A DNA stretch of 64,000 bases from Planctomonas sp. JC2975 (GTDB lineage: Bacteria; Actinomycetota; Actinomycetes; Actinomycetales; Microbacteriaceae): positions 2,666,001 to 2,730,000 of the forward strand of contig NZ_JABEKS010000001.1 of NCBI RefSeq assembly GCF_012985205.1. The letters are read 5' to 3'. Made by a program: the position numbers and the translations under genes. This document shows positions 25,962-35,903 of this stretch, piece after piece (positions within the stretch are counted from its first letter, which is position 1; the number at the start of each line of letters is the position of its first letter). The notes beneath the pieces were generated by a model that was not told the origin of the DNA, made no database searches, and was given only the letters and a program-made list of their open reading frames with translations.

Positions 25962-26002
25962 GCCGCACGGTGATTCCGCATTCCGGCGGAAGACCGTGCG
26001 GC
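25962..26002. terminator. Long two-part hairpin after the exporter operon
   Basis: GCCGCACGGT (25962-25971) pairs with ACCGTGCGGC (25993-26002), and inside it TTCCGC (25974-25979) pairs with GCGGAA (25986-25991): 16 base pairs in all with a small internal loop. It starts 25 bp after the permease stop. No T-run follows. It probably ends exporter transcription and insulates the regulator gene. Confidence 0.65.
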
Positions 26003-26106
26003 GGACCGGCAGAATCTAGGGTGGGCTGCCGAATCCATGGTCGGGTGAGGATGCAAAGGCGCCGCAGCCCAGCAGGAATTCGTAGCAGCCCTGAGGGGGA
26101 GGTGTC

Positions 26107-26592
26107 GTGGCACACGACGATGACAAGTTGCGCGAGTACGCCGAGCACGCCTCGGCGCTTCTGAATGGGGCAGGATTCCCGCGGATGCCCTCGAGAGTCC
26201 TGCTCGCACTCACCGTGGCCGACGGCGGTCTCACCGCTGCGGAGATCGCCGATCGACTGGATGTGAGCGCAGCTGCCGTCTCGGGTGCCGTCCGCTATCT
26301 GCAGACGCTCACCATGGTGCGCCGCGTCTCGCAGCCTGGCAGCCGGCGGGATGTCTACGAGCTGCCGAACAACTCCTGGTACGCCGCGAGCATGTCGGAG
26401 ACCCGTATCTTCGACGCGATGATCACGCTGACCGCCGGCGTGCTGCCGTCCGTGGGCGAAGAACACGGCGAGGTGGTGCAGCGCCTCGAGGAGATGCTCG
26501 GATTCTTCACCTTCATCCGGGGTCGGCTCCCGGATCTCCTGCAGGAATGGGACACGATGCGCAGGCAGGAGCACGAAGCGCCCGCCACGTAG
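26107..26592 (+). CDS. GbsR/MarR-type transcriptional regulator
   Basis: 161 residues. The winged-helix block is MPSRVLLALTVADGGLTAAEIADRLDVSAAAVSGAVRYLQTLTMVRRVSQPGSRRDVYEL (about 27-85), followed by a helical dimerisation region. The YELPNNSWYAAS segment and the length fit the GbsR-like MarR branch. GTG at 26107 has GGGGGAGG upstream. It follows an ABC drug exporter whose promoter carries a 16-bp palindrome and is the best candidate regulator of it; only a hairpin lies between them. Confidence 0.85.
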   Translation: MAHDDDKLREYAEHASALLNGAGFPRMPSRVLLALTVADGGLTAAEIADRLDVSAAAVSGAVRYLQTLTMVRRVSQPGSRRDVYELPNNSWYAASMSETRIFDAMITLTAGVLPSVGEEHGEVVQRLEEMLGFFTFIRGRLPDLLQEWDTMRRQEHEAPAT

Positions 26593-26620
26593 GGTCCGTT
26601 GAATCCGTAGGCTGGAGCGC

Positions 26621-28642
26621 ATGACTGACGCGGCGCAGAAGCCAGCAGAGACCGGTACCGACTCCGTGCTCGATTCGGGCATCCTGCTCGACGAGCTCGA
26701 CCCGGGCATCCGTCCCCAGGACGATCTCTTCCGGCACGTGAACGGCAAGTGGATCAACCGCACCGACATACCGGCGGACAAGGCCAGGTGGGGGTCGTTC
26801 ATGATCCTGGCCGAAGAGTCGGAGAAGGCCGTGCGCGAGATCATCGACGCCGCCCAGGATGCGCAGGAGGGCACAGAGGCGCGCAAGTTCGGTGACCTCT
26901 ACTCAAGTTTCATGGACACGGAGCGCATCGAGCAACTCGGCGTCAGTCCTGTCGAGTCCCGTCTCGCCCTCGCGGGCAATGTCGCCTCGATCGACGACCT
27001 GCTCGAGACCATCGGACACCTGGAGAAGAGCGGACTGAGCGGCTTCTACCAGCTCTTCGTCGACAACGATCCCGGCAACCCCGAGCGCTACCTCGTGTTC
27101 GTCGAGCAGGGCGGCATCTCGCTTCCCGACGAGAGCTACTACCGCGAGGAGCAGTTCGCGCCCATCCGTGCAGCGTTCGTCGCGCACGTGCAGCGCATGT
27201 TCGAGCTCGCCGGATTCCAGGATGCCCCGCGTCGCGCGCAGAACGTCTTCGACCTCGAGACGGCCATCGCGAAGCATCACTGGGACAACGTCGCCAGCCG
27301 CGACAGCGAGAAGACCTACAACCTCTTCAGCTGGACGGATGCCGCATCCCTCGCCCCCGAGGTGGCCCTCGGCGTGTGGCGGAACGCGCTCGGCGCCCCC
27401 GACGGATCCCTCGACGAACTCGTGCTCCGACAGCCGAGCTTCACGACCGGTCTCGCCTCGCTCCTCACCGCGAACCGTCTCACCCAGTGGACGGACTGGC
27501 TGAGCTGGCGGGTGCTGCACGACGCGGCGCCGTACCTCAGCGGCGACTTCGTCGACGCGAACTTCGACTTCTACGGCCGCACCCTCACCGGCACCCCGCA
27601 GATCCGCGAGCGGTGGAAGCGCGGCGTCTCGCTCGTCGAGGGTGCGATGGGGGAGGCCGTCGGTCGCGTCTACGTGGAGGAGCACTTCCCGCCTGAGTCG
27701 AAGCGGCGCATGGACATCCTCGTCGGCAACCTCATCACCGCGTACGAGAAGTCCATCCGCACGCTGGACTGGATGGGCGAGGACACCCGCAACCGTGCGC
27801 TCGACAAGCTCGCCAAGTTCACGCCCAAGATCGGCTACCCGGTGAAGTGGCGCGACTACTCGAGCCTGCTCGTCGATCCGACGGATCTCATCGGCAACGT
27901 CCGTCGCTCAGCCGAGTTCGAGTTCCACCGCGAGCTGGGCAAGATCGGCAAGCCGCTCGACCGCGACGAGTGGTTCATGACGCCGCAGACCATCAACGCC
28001 TACTACAACCCGGGGTTCAACGAGATCGTGTTCCCTGCGGCCATCCTGCAGTTCCCGTTCTTCGAGCCGAATCGGGATGACGCGGCCAACTACGGCGCGA
28101 TCGGCGCGGTCATCGGGCACGAGATCGGGCACGGCTTCGACGACCAAGGCTCCAAGTTCGACGGCGACGGCAAGCTCGATGACTGGTGGACCGGAGCGGA
28201 TCGCGCTGCGTTCGAGAAGCGCACGCACGCGCTGATCGCGCAGTACGACGCGCTCGCCCCGGCCCAGGTGCCGGAGAACCACGTCAACGGAGCCCTCACG
28301 ATCGGCGAGAACATCGGCGACCTCGGCGGGCTCGGCATCGCCTGGAAGGCGTACCTGCTCTCGTTGAACCCGTCGACGGGCGCTGGACACAAGGCCGAGG
28401 AGCCTCCGGTGATCGACGGCCTGACCGGCGCACAGCGGTTCTTCCTCTCGTGGGCCCAGGCGTGGCAGCAGAAGGGTCGCGACGCTGAGGTCGTGCGACT
28501 GCTGGCCATCGATCCGCATTCGCCGAACGAGTTCCGCTGCAATCAGATCGTGCGCAACATCGACGCGTTCTACGACGCGTTCGACGTGCAGGGGACGGAT
28601 GTCGCGTGGCTCGATCCCGAGGCTCGCGTAAGCATCTGGTGA
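26621..28642 (+). CDS. M13 (neprilysin-like) zinc metallopeptidase, PepO type
   Basis: 673 residues, normal for M13. The zinc site is HEIGH with His 500 and His 504, and the third ligand Glu 563 lies in GENIGDLGG with Asp 567; the NAYYNP substrate-binding motif (INAYYNPGFNEIVFPAAILQ) precedes it. The C-terminus RCNQIVRNIDAFYDAFDVQ matches M13 ends. There is no signal peptide, so it acts in the cytoplasm or leaves by an unknown route, and probably cleaves oligopeptides. It starts 28 bp after the MarR gene, with which it may share a transcript. Confidence 0.95.
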   Translation: MTDAAQKPAETGTDSVLDSGILLDELDPGIRPQDDLFRHVNGKWINRTDIPADKARWGSFMILAEESEKAVREIIDAAQDAQEGTEARKFGDLYSSFMDTERIEQLGVSPVESRLALAGNVASIDDLLETIGHLEKSGLSGFYQLFVDNDPGNPERYLVFVEQGGISLPDESYYREEQFAPIRAAFVAHVQRMFELAGFQDAPRRAQNVFDLETAIAKHHWDNVASRDSEKTYNLFSWTDAASLAPEVALGVWRNALGAPDGSLDELVLRQPSFTTGLASLLTANRLTQWTDWLSWRVLHDAAPYLSGDFVDANFDFYGRTLTGTPQIRERWKRGVSLVEGAMGEAVGRVYVEEHFPPESKRRMDILVGNLITAYEKSIRTLDWMGEDTRNRALDKLAKFTPKIGYPVKWRDYSSLLVDPTDLIGNVRRSAEFEFHRELGKIGKPLDRDEWFMTPQTINAYYNPGFNEIVFPAAILQFPFFEPNRDDAANYGAIGAVIGHEIGHGFDDQGSKFDGDGKLDDWWTGADRAAFEKRTHALIAQYDALAPAQVPENHVNGALTIGENIGDLGGLGIAWKAYLLSLNPSTGAGHKAEEPPVIDGLTGAQRFFLSWAQAWQQKGRDAEVVRLLAIDPHSPNEFRCNQIVRNIDAFYDAFDVQGTDVAWLDPEARVSIW

Positions 28643-28711
28643 TTCGGCTCCGACGGCCGACCGCGGCAGATCCGCCCGGTCGGTCGTCGTGGTTTGATGG
28701 AGGGAATCGGG

Positions 28712-29683
28712 ATGCCGCGACGGGGGGAGCAGCATCCGTCTTACGTCCGCACGTCGATGAGGAATGACCAGATCGTGAGCGCTCCCGTCCAGGGTTCTGA
28801 ACGTCGAGCCAGGCACAACGGGGGCCGCCGCGGCAAGCACCGCGGCCACGAGCCGGGCGAGAGTTTCAGCCGCGGATTCGCAGCGCTCGGCGAACTCGCA
28901 CTGGCGGGAGTGCAGGTCTCGGCGCGCGCCGTCGACCTCGCCACCGGAGCCGTGCTGTTCTCCGTCGACGACCACGTGGTCATGCCGACGGCGTCGATCG
29001 GCAAGGTGCTGCTGCTCATCGAGCTGGCGGCACGTCTGGAGTCCCGCGAGACGAGCTCGCTCAGCCTGGTCGATCGCACCCAGTCGGATGCCGTGGCCGA
29101 CTCGGGCATCTGGCAGCACCTCGCTGCTCCCTCCCTTCCGCTCGCCGACCTCGCGGCGCTGGTCGGTGCGACCAGCGACAACCTCGCCACCAATGTGCTG
29201 CTGCGTCGCATCGGACTCGCCTCCGTGCGCGTTCGCACCGAGCAACTCGGCCTGAAGCACACGGCGATGCTGGATCTCGTGCGCGACCATCGCGGACCGG
29301 ATGACGCACCGCAGCTCTCGGTAGGAAGCGCCAAGGAGCTCACCTGGCTGTTCTCCGCACTGGCAAGGGGAGAGGTGGTCGACGCCGCAACGAGCAAACG
29401 GGTCATCGGCTGGCTCTCGCTCGGTCACGACCTCTCGATGGTGGCCAGCGCGTTCGGACTGGATCCGCTTGCGCACCGCGCACCCGATCACGGATTGCTG
29501 CTCGTCAACAAGACCGGCACGGATTCCGGCGTGCGCGGCGAGGTCGGCGTTCTCCGAGGTCCGCGCGCGGGCGTGGCGTACACGGTGTGCACGGCGTTCG
29601 ACGACACGGATCTGTCCGCGCGGCTCGCTGTGCTGGACGGCATGCGGGCGGTCGGCCGCGACCTGCTCGACTACGTGCACTGA
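28712..29683 (+). CDS. Serine beta-lactamase-like protein (class A fold)
   Basis: 323 residues. The active-site set is present: Ser 95-x-x-Lys 98 in PTASIGK, Ser 155-Asp-Asn in TSDNLA and Lys 267-Thr-Gly in NKTGTD. A clear ExxLN omega loop of true class A beta-lactamases is not seen. The first 45 residues are polar and Arg-rich with no signal peptide, so the protein may be cytoplasmic or a peptidase/esterase relative. I chose the ATG at 28712 because GGAGGG lies seven bases upstream; an earlier ATG at 28694 lacks a site. Its stop codon is the first three bases of an 80-bp repeat. Confidence 0.8.
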   Translation: MPRRGEQHPSYVRTSMRNDQIVSAPVQGSERRARHNGGRRGKHRGHEPGESFSRGFAALGELALAGVQVSARAVDLATGAVLFSVDDHVVMPTASIGKVLLLIELAARLESRETSSLSLVDRTQSDAVADSGIWQHLAAPSLPLADLAALVGATSDNLATNVLLRRIGLASVRVRTEQLGLKHTAMLDLVRDHRGPDDAPQLSVGSAKELTWLFSALARGEVVDAATSKRVIGWLSLGHDLSMVASAFGLDPLAHRAPDHGLLLVNKTGTDSGVRGEVGVLRGPRAGVAYTVCTAFDDTDLSARLAVLDGMRAVGRDLLDYVH

Positions 29684-29920
29684 CGACTGAGGCGAGAGCC
29701 GAGCGAGCTTGCTCGCTCGGCCGAGTCGATGGAGTCAGTCGAGCGCTGTACCGCGACTACTGACGACTGAGGCGAGAGCCGAGCGAGCTTGCTCGCTCGG
29801 CCGAGTCGATGGAGTCAGTCGAGCGCTGTACCGCGACTACTGACGACTGAGGTGAGCGTCGAGCGAGCTTGCTTGCTCGGCCGAGTCGATGGAGTCAGTC
29901 GAGCGGCGCACCGCGACTAC
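29681..29920. repeat. Three tandem copies of an 80-bp structured repeat
   Basis: Units start at 29681, 29761 and 29841. The first two are identical over 80 bp; the third differs at about ten positions. Each holds an inner stem of 10-bp arms (CCGAGCGAGC, GCTCGCTCGG) and an outer stem CGACTGA/TCAGTCG. In copy 3 the inner stem is kept through a G-T wobble. The first three bases of copy 1 are the stop of the beta-lactamase-like gene. This is a REP-like palindromic element; it may terminate or stabilise transcripts. Confidence 0.95.
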
Positions 29921-30361
29921 TGACGGGGCTGCGCCGACCGCTTCAGGCCCGATCGGGCGCGGCGGTCCGGTTGGTGTCGATAGTGCAGAGTGCCTTAGCG
30001 TCCGGGCATATGCCCGAGCCGGAATACTCGGCGACCCGACCGCCGTCGACCGGCCTCGGACGGACGGACCCGGGGTCCTGGACGATGTTTTCGGCACGCG
30101 CTTTTCCGGGTGTCCGACGCGGCCCGACGCTCCCGGATCCCGCTCGCCGTCTACTGACTCGGAGTCAACACGACCCGGACGAAGACGGCCGGATCTGCAC
30201 GGAACGTGGCCGTGCGACCGTGTAATCACTTTGTAAAGATTTGGCACAATGCCTGCCCGATCCGTTGCGGCGCGTGAGAACACTCGTCTACGGTTCTTGA
30301 ACATTGCAACCGTGTAATACGGGGCCCGACACCCCGGCACAGACGCGTGAAAGGCATTTTC
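29921..30361 (+). promoter_or_regulatory. 441-bp leader/promoter region of the liv operon
   Basis: No gene with coding character is seen. It holds two perfect palindromes, GCCCGATCGGGC (29947-29958) and CGGGCATATGCCCG (30003-30016), and a direct repeat ACCGTGTAAT at 30217-30226 and 30309-30318. DNA from about 30,215 is AT-richer. TAATAC at 30315-30320 is a candidate -10 without a good -35. The long spacer suggests activator or repressor control of the uptake operon. Confidence 0.45.
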
Positions 30362-31582
30362 ATGGCATCCAAGAGGATCATCGGGGCGCTCGCCGCAGCA
30401 GCAGCGGTGGCGCTCCTGACGGCTGGTTGTGTGAACCAGGCGTCGACCGGAGGCTCGACCTCCGCAACGAGCAAAGTCGACCTTCCGGTCCAGACGACGA
30501 TCGACGTCCCGAAGGACGCCGTCCTGCCTGCCGGTGATGGCAAGGCGACGTGCGACAGCAACCTGACCCTCGCCTACATCGGTGCGGAGACGGGCCCGAA
30601 TGCTCAGCTGGGCATCAACATCTACAACGGCGTACAGCTCGCGATCGACCAGCACAACAAGGCAAACCCGGGCTGCCAGGTTCAGTTCAAGAAGTTCGAC
30701 ACAGAGGGCGACCCGACCAAGGCGACCGGCCCTGTGACGCAGGCCGTCAACGAGCCGGACATCATCGGCGTCGTCGGCCTTCCGTTCTCCGGTGAGTCGC
30801 AGGCGACCGGTGGCATCTTCGAGCAGGCCGGCCTCGTTCACATCACGGCGTCGGCCACCAACCCTGGCCTGACCAAGAACGGTTGGACGACGTTCTTCCG
30901 TGCCCTCGGCAACGACAACGTGCAGGGACCGGCAGCAGCGACCTTCATCACCAAGGAGCTGAAGCTCCCGAAGGTGTACGTCGTTCAGGACGACTCCGAC
31001 TACGGCATCGGCCTCTCCACCGCCATCCAGAAGGCGCTCGGTTCGAAGGTCGACGGCACCGACAAGGTGACGACCGGCCAGAAGGACTTCTCCGCGACGG
31101 TCAGCAAGATCATCAACGCGAAGCCCGACGCGGTGTTCTACTCCGGCTACTACGCGGAGGGCGCGCCGTTCGACCAGCAGCTGGTCAACAAGGGTTACAA
31201 GGGCGTGTTCGTCGGTCCCGACGGCGTGAAGGACGACCAGTTCATCAAGCTGGCCGGCAACGCATCCGACAACGCGTACTTCACCTGCCCCTGCATCCCG
31301 GGCGAGCTGATCAAGTCGTTCTCCGACCAGTACCAGGCGGCGTTCAACGCGGCTCCTGGCACGTACTCGATCGAGGGCTACGACTCGGCGACCATCCTGC
31401 TTGCCGGTATCGACAAGGGGAACACCGACCGGGCCAAGCTCAAGGACTGGGTCAAGAACTACAACGCCGATGGCCTGAGCAAGCACTACCAGTGGGACTC
31501 CACAGGTGAGCTCGCGAAGTCGACGGTGTACGGCTACAAGGTCGACAGCGGCAAGATCGTGTCGGTGGGAGCCATCGGATAG
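30362..31582 (+). CDS. livK: Branched-chain amino acid ABC transporter substrate-binding lipoprotein
   Basis: 406 residues. The signal peptide ends in a lipobox, LLTAGC with Cys 23, so it is tethered outside the membrane. The mature part has the periplasmic-binding type I fold: NLTLAYIGAETGPNAQLGINIYNGVQLAIDQHNKANPG at its start and KPDAVFYSGYYAEGAPFDQQLVNKGYKG in the second lobe. It should bind leucine, isoleucine, valine or a related amino acid. I chose the ATG at 30362, with GAAAGG upstream, over a GTG at 30347. First gene of livKHMGF. Confidence 0.94.
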   Translation: MASKRIIGALAAAAAVALLTAGCVNQASTGGSTSATSKVDLPVQTTIDVPKDAVLPAGDGKATCDSNLTLAYIGAETGPNAQLGINIYNGVQLAIDQHNKANPGCQVQFKKFDTEGDPTKATGPVTQAVNEPDIIGVVGLPFSGESQATGGIFEQAGLVHITASATNPGLTKNGWTTFFRALGNDNVQGPAAATFITKELKLPKVYVVQDDSDYGIGLSTAIQKALGSKVDGTDKVTTGQKDFSATVSKIINAKPDAVFYSGYYAEGAPFDQQLVNKGYKGVFVGPDGVKDDQFIKLAGNASDNAYFTCPCIPGELIKSFSDQYQAAFNAAPGTYSIEGYDSATILLAGIDKGNTDRAKLKDWVKNYNADGLSKHYQWDSTGELAKSTVYGYKVDSGKIVSVGAIG

Positions 31583-31599
31583 CTGAAGCGCGAGATATC

Positions 31600-31642
31600 G
31601 GCCGCGCCGTGGGGCGTCACGATGAAGCCCCACGGCGCGGCC
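31600..31642 (+). terminator. 16-bp stem hairpin between livK and livH
   Basis: GGCCGCGCCGTGGGGC (31600-31615) and GCCCCACGGCGCGGCC (31627-31642) are perfect 16-bp arms with an 11-base loop, 17 bp after livK. No T-run follows. It is likely a partial terminator or a 3'-end stabiliser that makes binding protein in excess over the membrane parts. Confidence 0.8.
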
Positions 31643-31662
31643 ATGCTTGACCCGAACACCCG

Positions 31663-31684
31663 ATCCCGACGACGAAGTCGGGAT
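31663..31684 (+). promoter_or_regulatory. Second hairpin in the livK-livH gap
   Basis: ATCCCGAC (31663-31670) and GTCGGGAT (31677-31684) form an 8-bp stem with a 6-base loop, ending 23 bp before the livH ATG and just before its GGAAGAA site. It may modulate livH translation or act with the larger upstream hairpin. Confidence 0.5.
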
Positions 31685-31707
31685 GGACACGGCACCGGAA
31701 GAACCAC

Positions 31708-32732
31708 ATGCTCGCAACCCTCCTTTCCCTGCCGGCTGCACTGCCGGCATCCGTCGCCACCGACAACAGCTGGATCAGCTTCGACGTCAACTCACTGATT
31801 CAGAACTTCTGGCCCGCCACTTTCGACGGACTGACCTTCGGCGCCATCTATGCATTGATCGCACTGGGTTACACGCTCGTCTACGGCGTGCTCAACCTCA
31901 TCAACTTCGCGCACTCCGAGGTGTTCATCATGGGGTGCTACGGGGTGGTGGCGACGCTGACCACCCTCGGATTCGGTCCCAGCGCGCCGAACCTCTCCAT
32001 CTGGGCCATCGTGCTGAACCTGACGCTGGCGATGATCGTCGGCATGGTGTTCTCGGTCGTCACCGCGTTCATCGTCGAGCGGGTCGCCTACCGTCCGCTT
32101 CGGCGCCGTGGTGCGTCGCGGCTGGCGTTCCTCATCACTGCCATCGGTGCGTCGTTCACCATCCAGTACACGATCTTCCTGATCAGGGGCGGCAATGCCG
32201 AGCCGGCAGTGACGATGTTCATTCCGACCCCGGTGTTCCAGGTGTTCGGTGCGATCATCGACAGTCAGCAGCTGACCATCGTGATCGCGGCGATCGTGTT
32301 GATGATCGCGACGGATCAGTACATCCGTCGCACCCGAGTGGGACGAGGCATCCGCGCCGTCGCCCAGGATCCCGACACAGCCACTCTCATGGGCGTGAAC
32401 AAGGACCGGATCATCGTCACCACCTTCGTCATCGGCGGCATCCTCGCGGGTGCCGCCGCTTTGTTCTACGTGATGAAGGTGCCGAGCGGTGTCATCTACA
32501 ACGGCGGATTCGTGCTCGGCATCAAGGCGTTCGCGGCAGCCGTGCTCGGCGGTATCGGCAACGTCAGGGGCGCGCTCCTCGGCGGTCTGTTGATCGGCGT
32601 CATCGGCAACTACGGGCAGCTGCTGCTCGGCGACTCGCAATGGACCGACGTCGTCGCCTTCATCGTGCTCGTGCTGGTGCTTCTGGTGCGGCCGTCCGGA
32701 TTGCTCGGACAGACCCTCGGAAGGAGCCGCGC

Positions 32733-32736
<4 letters not shown>
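31708..32736 (+). CDS. livH: Branched-chain amino acid ABC transporter permease LivH
   Basis: 342 residues with about eight membrane segments. GLTFGAIYALIALGYTLVYGVLNLINFAHSEVFIMG at 40-75 and the EAA-like GGIGNVRGALLGGLLIGVIGNYG region near 285 are diagnostic for LivH. The N-terminus carries an extra hydrophobic segment. It forms the channel with LivM. The ATG at 31708 has GGAAGAA upstream, and its stop overlaps the livM start (ATGA). Confidence 0.95.
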
Positions 32737-34051
<1,315 letters not shown>

Positions 34052-34055
<4 letters not shown>

Positions 34056-35098
34056 GCGAGCCACGCGACGGCATCCCAGAGGGCGAACGTCCCGAGCAGG
34101 TGCCGGTCGAGAACGACCCGAACATCGGCGCCATTCCGGAGCCGGTCCCGAACCGGGGGCCTGAGGATGCCGACCTGACCGACATCGGGCCGGATCCGTC
34201 GCCGGCCGCCGACGCCGACGTGCCCGACGAAGCCGAGAATGCGGCGATACTCGCCGAGGCCGGCGTCGACGAGGAGCTCGCGGAGGCGGCGGCATCCGAA
34301 CGCGACATCGCCGTCGAAGTGGGAGAGAAACTCGTCGAGGTGAAGGCCGTCACGGTGAAGTTCGGCGGCCTCACGGCCCTCGACGACGTGACGTTCCACA
34401 TCAACCGCGGCGAGATCCTCGGTTTGATCGGGCCCAATGGCGCGGGCAAAACGACGGCGTTCAACGCGATGACAGGCGTCTACAAGCCGACCAACGGCGA
34501 CGTGCTCATGGAGGGCGCGTCGATCAAGGGCAAGAAGCAGCACAAGATCACGCGCGCCGGCCTCGCGCGCACGTTCCAGAACATCCGTCTCTTCGGTGAG
34601 ATGACGGCGCTGGAGAACGTCGTCGTGGGCCTGGACGCCCGTCACAAGACGAGCGTGCCCGGCGCCCTGGTGCGCAGCCCACGTCACTATCGGGAGGAGA
34701 AGTCCTCGATCGAGCGCGGCATGGCGCTCCTGGAGTTCGTCGGCATCGCGGACTCCGCCGACACGCTGTCCAGGCACCTGCCGTACGGCAGCCAGCGTCG
34801 TCTCGAGATCGCGCGTGCGCTGGCGACGGATCCGAAGGTGCTCTGCCTCGACGAACCGGCGGCCGGATTCAATCCGGCGGAGAAGGATCAGCTGATGGAC
34901 CTGATCCGCACGATCCGCGCCGACGGATACACCGTGCTGCTCATCGAGCACGACATGCGGCTCGTGATGGGCGTCTGCGACAGGATCGTCGTGCTGGAGT
35001 TCGGAAAGAAGATCGCGGACGGATCCCCCACCGAGGTGCGCAACGACCCTCGTGTGATCTCCGCCTACCTGGGAGAGCCCGATGACGACGCTGCTTGA
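34052..35098 (+). CDS. livG: Branched-chain amino acid ABC transporter ATPase LivG with long acidic N-terminal extension
   Basis: 348 residues, about 95 longer than usual. The ATPase core starts near residue 95 ([20 protein letters not shown]); Walker A is GPNGAGKTT, and [35 protein letters not shown] and [12 protein letters not shown] follow as in LivG. The first 92 residues are Pro/Glu/Asp/Ala-rich and without predicted fold. The GTG at 34052 overlaps the livM stop, and the extension keeps strong G/C third positions, so it looks translated; an internal GTG at 34340 would give a standard-length protein. Confidence 0.92.
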
Positions 35099-35798
35099 AC
35101 TGAAGGACGTCGTGGTCGGCTACGGCCGGATCGAGGCGCTGCACGGCCTGTCGTTCACCGTTCAGGAGGGCGAGATCGTCTCTCTGATCGGGGCGAACGG
35201 CGCCGGCAAGACCACGACGATGAAGGCGATCTCTGGACTGCTCAACCTGACCAAGGGCTCGATCACCTTCGACGGTCAGGACATCAGCAAGACGAAGGCG
35301 CACGTGCGGGTCGTCAGGGGGATATCGCAGGCACCGGAGGGCCGCGGGATCTTCCCAGGCATGACGGTGCTCGAGAACCTCGACATGGGGACGTACGGAC
35401 GCAAGGATCGCACGGGAGTCAAGGAGGACCTGGACCGGGTGTTCGGCCTGTTCCCGCGACTCATGGAGCGCAAAACGCAGCTCGGCGGCACGATGTCCGG
35501 CGGCGAGCAGCAGATGCTCGCGATCGGCAGGGCGCTCATGGGCCGCCCGCGGCTGTTGCTGCTGGACGAGCCGTCGATGGGTCTCGCGCCCCAGTTCATC
35601 AAGCAGATCTTCCGCATCATCTCCGAGATCAACGAGCAGGGCACCACGATCCTGCTCGTCGAGCAGAACGCGAACCAGGCGCTGGCTCGCGCGGACCGCG
35701 CCTTCGTGCTGGAGACCGGCACGATCACACACAGTGGGACGGGCAAGGAACTGCTGGCGAACACCGCCATCAAGGAGGCGTACCTGGGCGTCGCGTGA
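35082..35798 (+). CDS. livF: Branched-chain amino acid ABC transporter ATPase LivF
   Basis: 238 residues, normal for LivF. Walker A is GANGAGKTTT, the signature is MSGGEQQMLAIGRALM and Walker B is LLLLDEPSMGLAP; APEGRGIFPGMTVLENLDMG is a LivF block. With LivG it powers the transporter. Its ATG lies within the last codons of livG (17-base overlap) with GGGAGAG upstream, so the two are translationally coupled. It ends the operon. Confidence 0.95.
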   Translation: MTTLLELKDVVVGYGRIEALHGLSFTVQEGEIVSLIGANGAGKTTTMKAISGLLNLTKGSITFDGQDISKTKAHVRVVRGISQAPEGRGIFPGMTVLENLDMGTYGRKDRTGVKEDLDRVFGLFPRLMERKTQLGGTMSGGEQQMLAIGRALMGRPRLLLLDEPSMGLAPQFIKQIFRIISEINEQGTTILLVEQNANQALARADRAFVLETGTITHSGTGKELLANTAIKEAYLGVA

Positions 35799-35903
35799 CG
35801 CCGGGCATCCTTCTTCGGGTGTCGTCGGTCGGGCTCGTCGAAACCAGGGCGCAGGCGCTGTGTGTGCCAGCGGGGTTCCGGCAAGCTCGACCGGTGGCGG
35901 GGA

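Noticed and set aside
27908-29680. 590-codon minus-strand frame under the M13 peptidase and beta-lactamase-like genes
   Set aside because: It spans two well-supported genes and the gap between them; composition is typical of a shadow frame.
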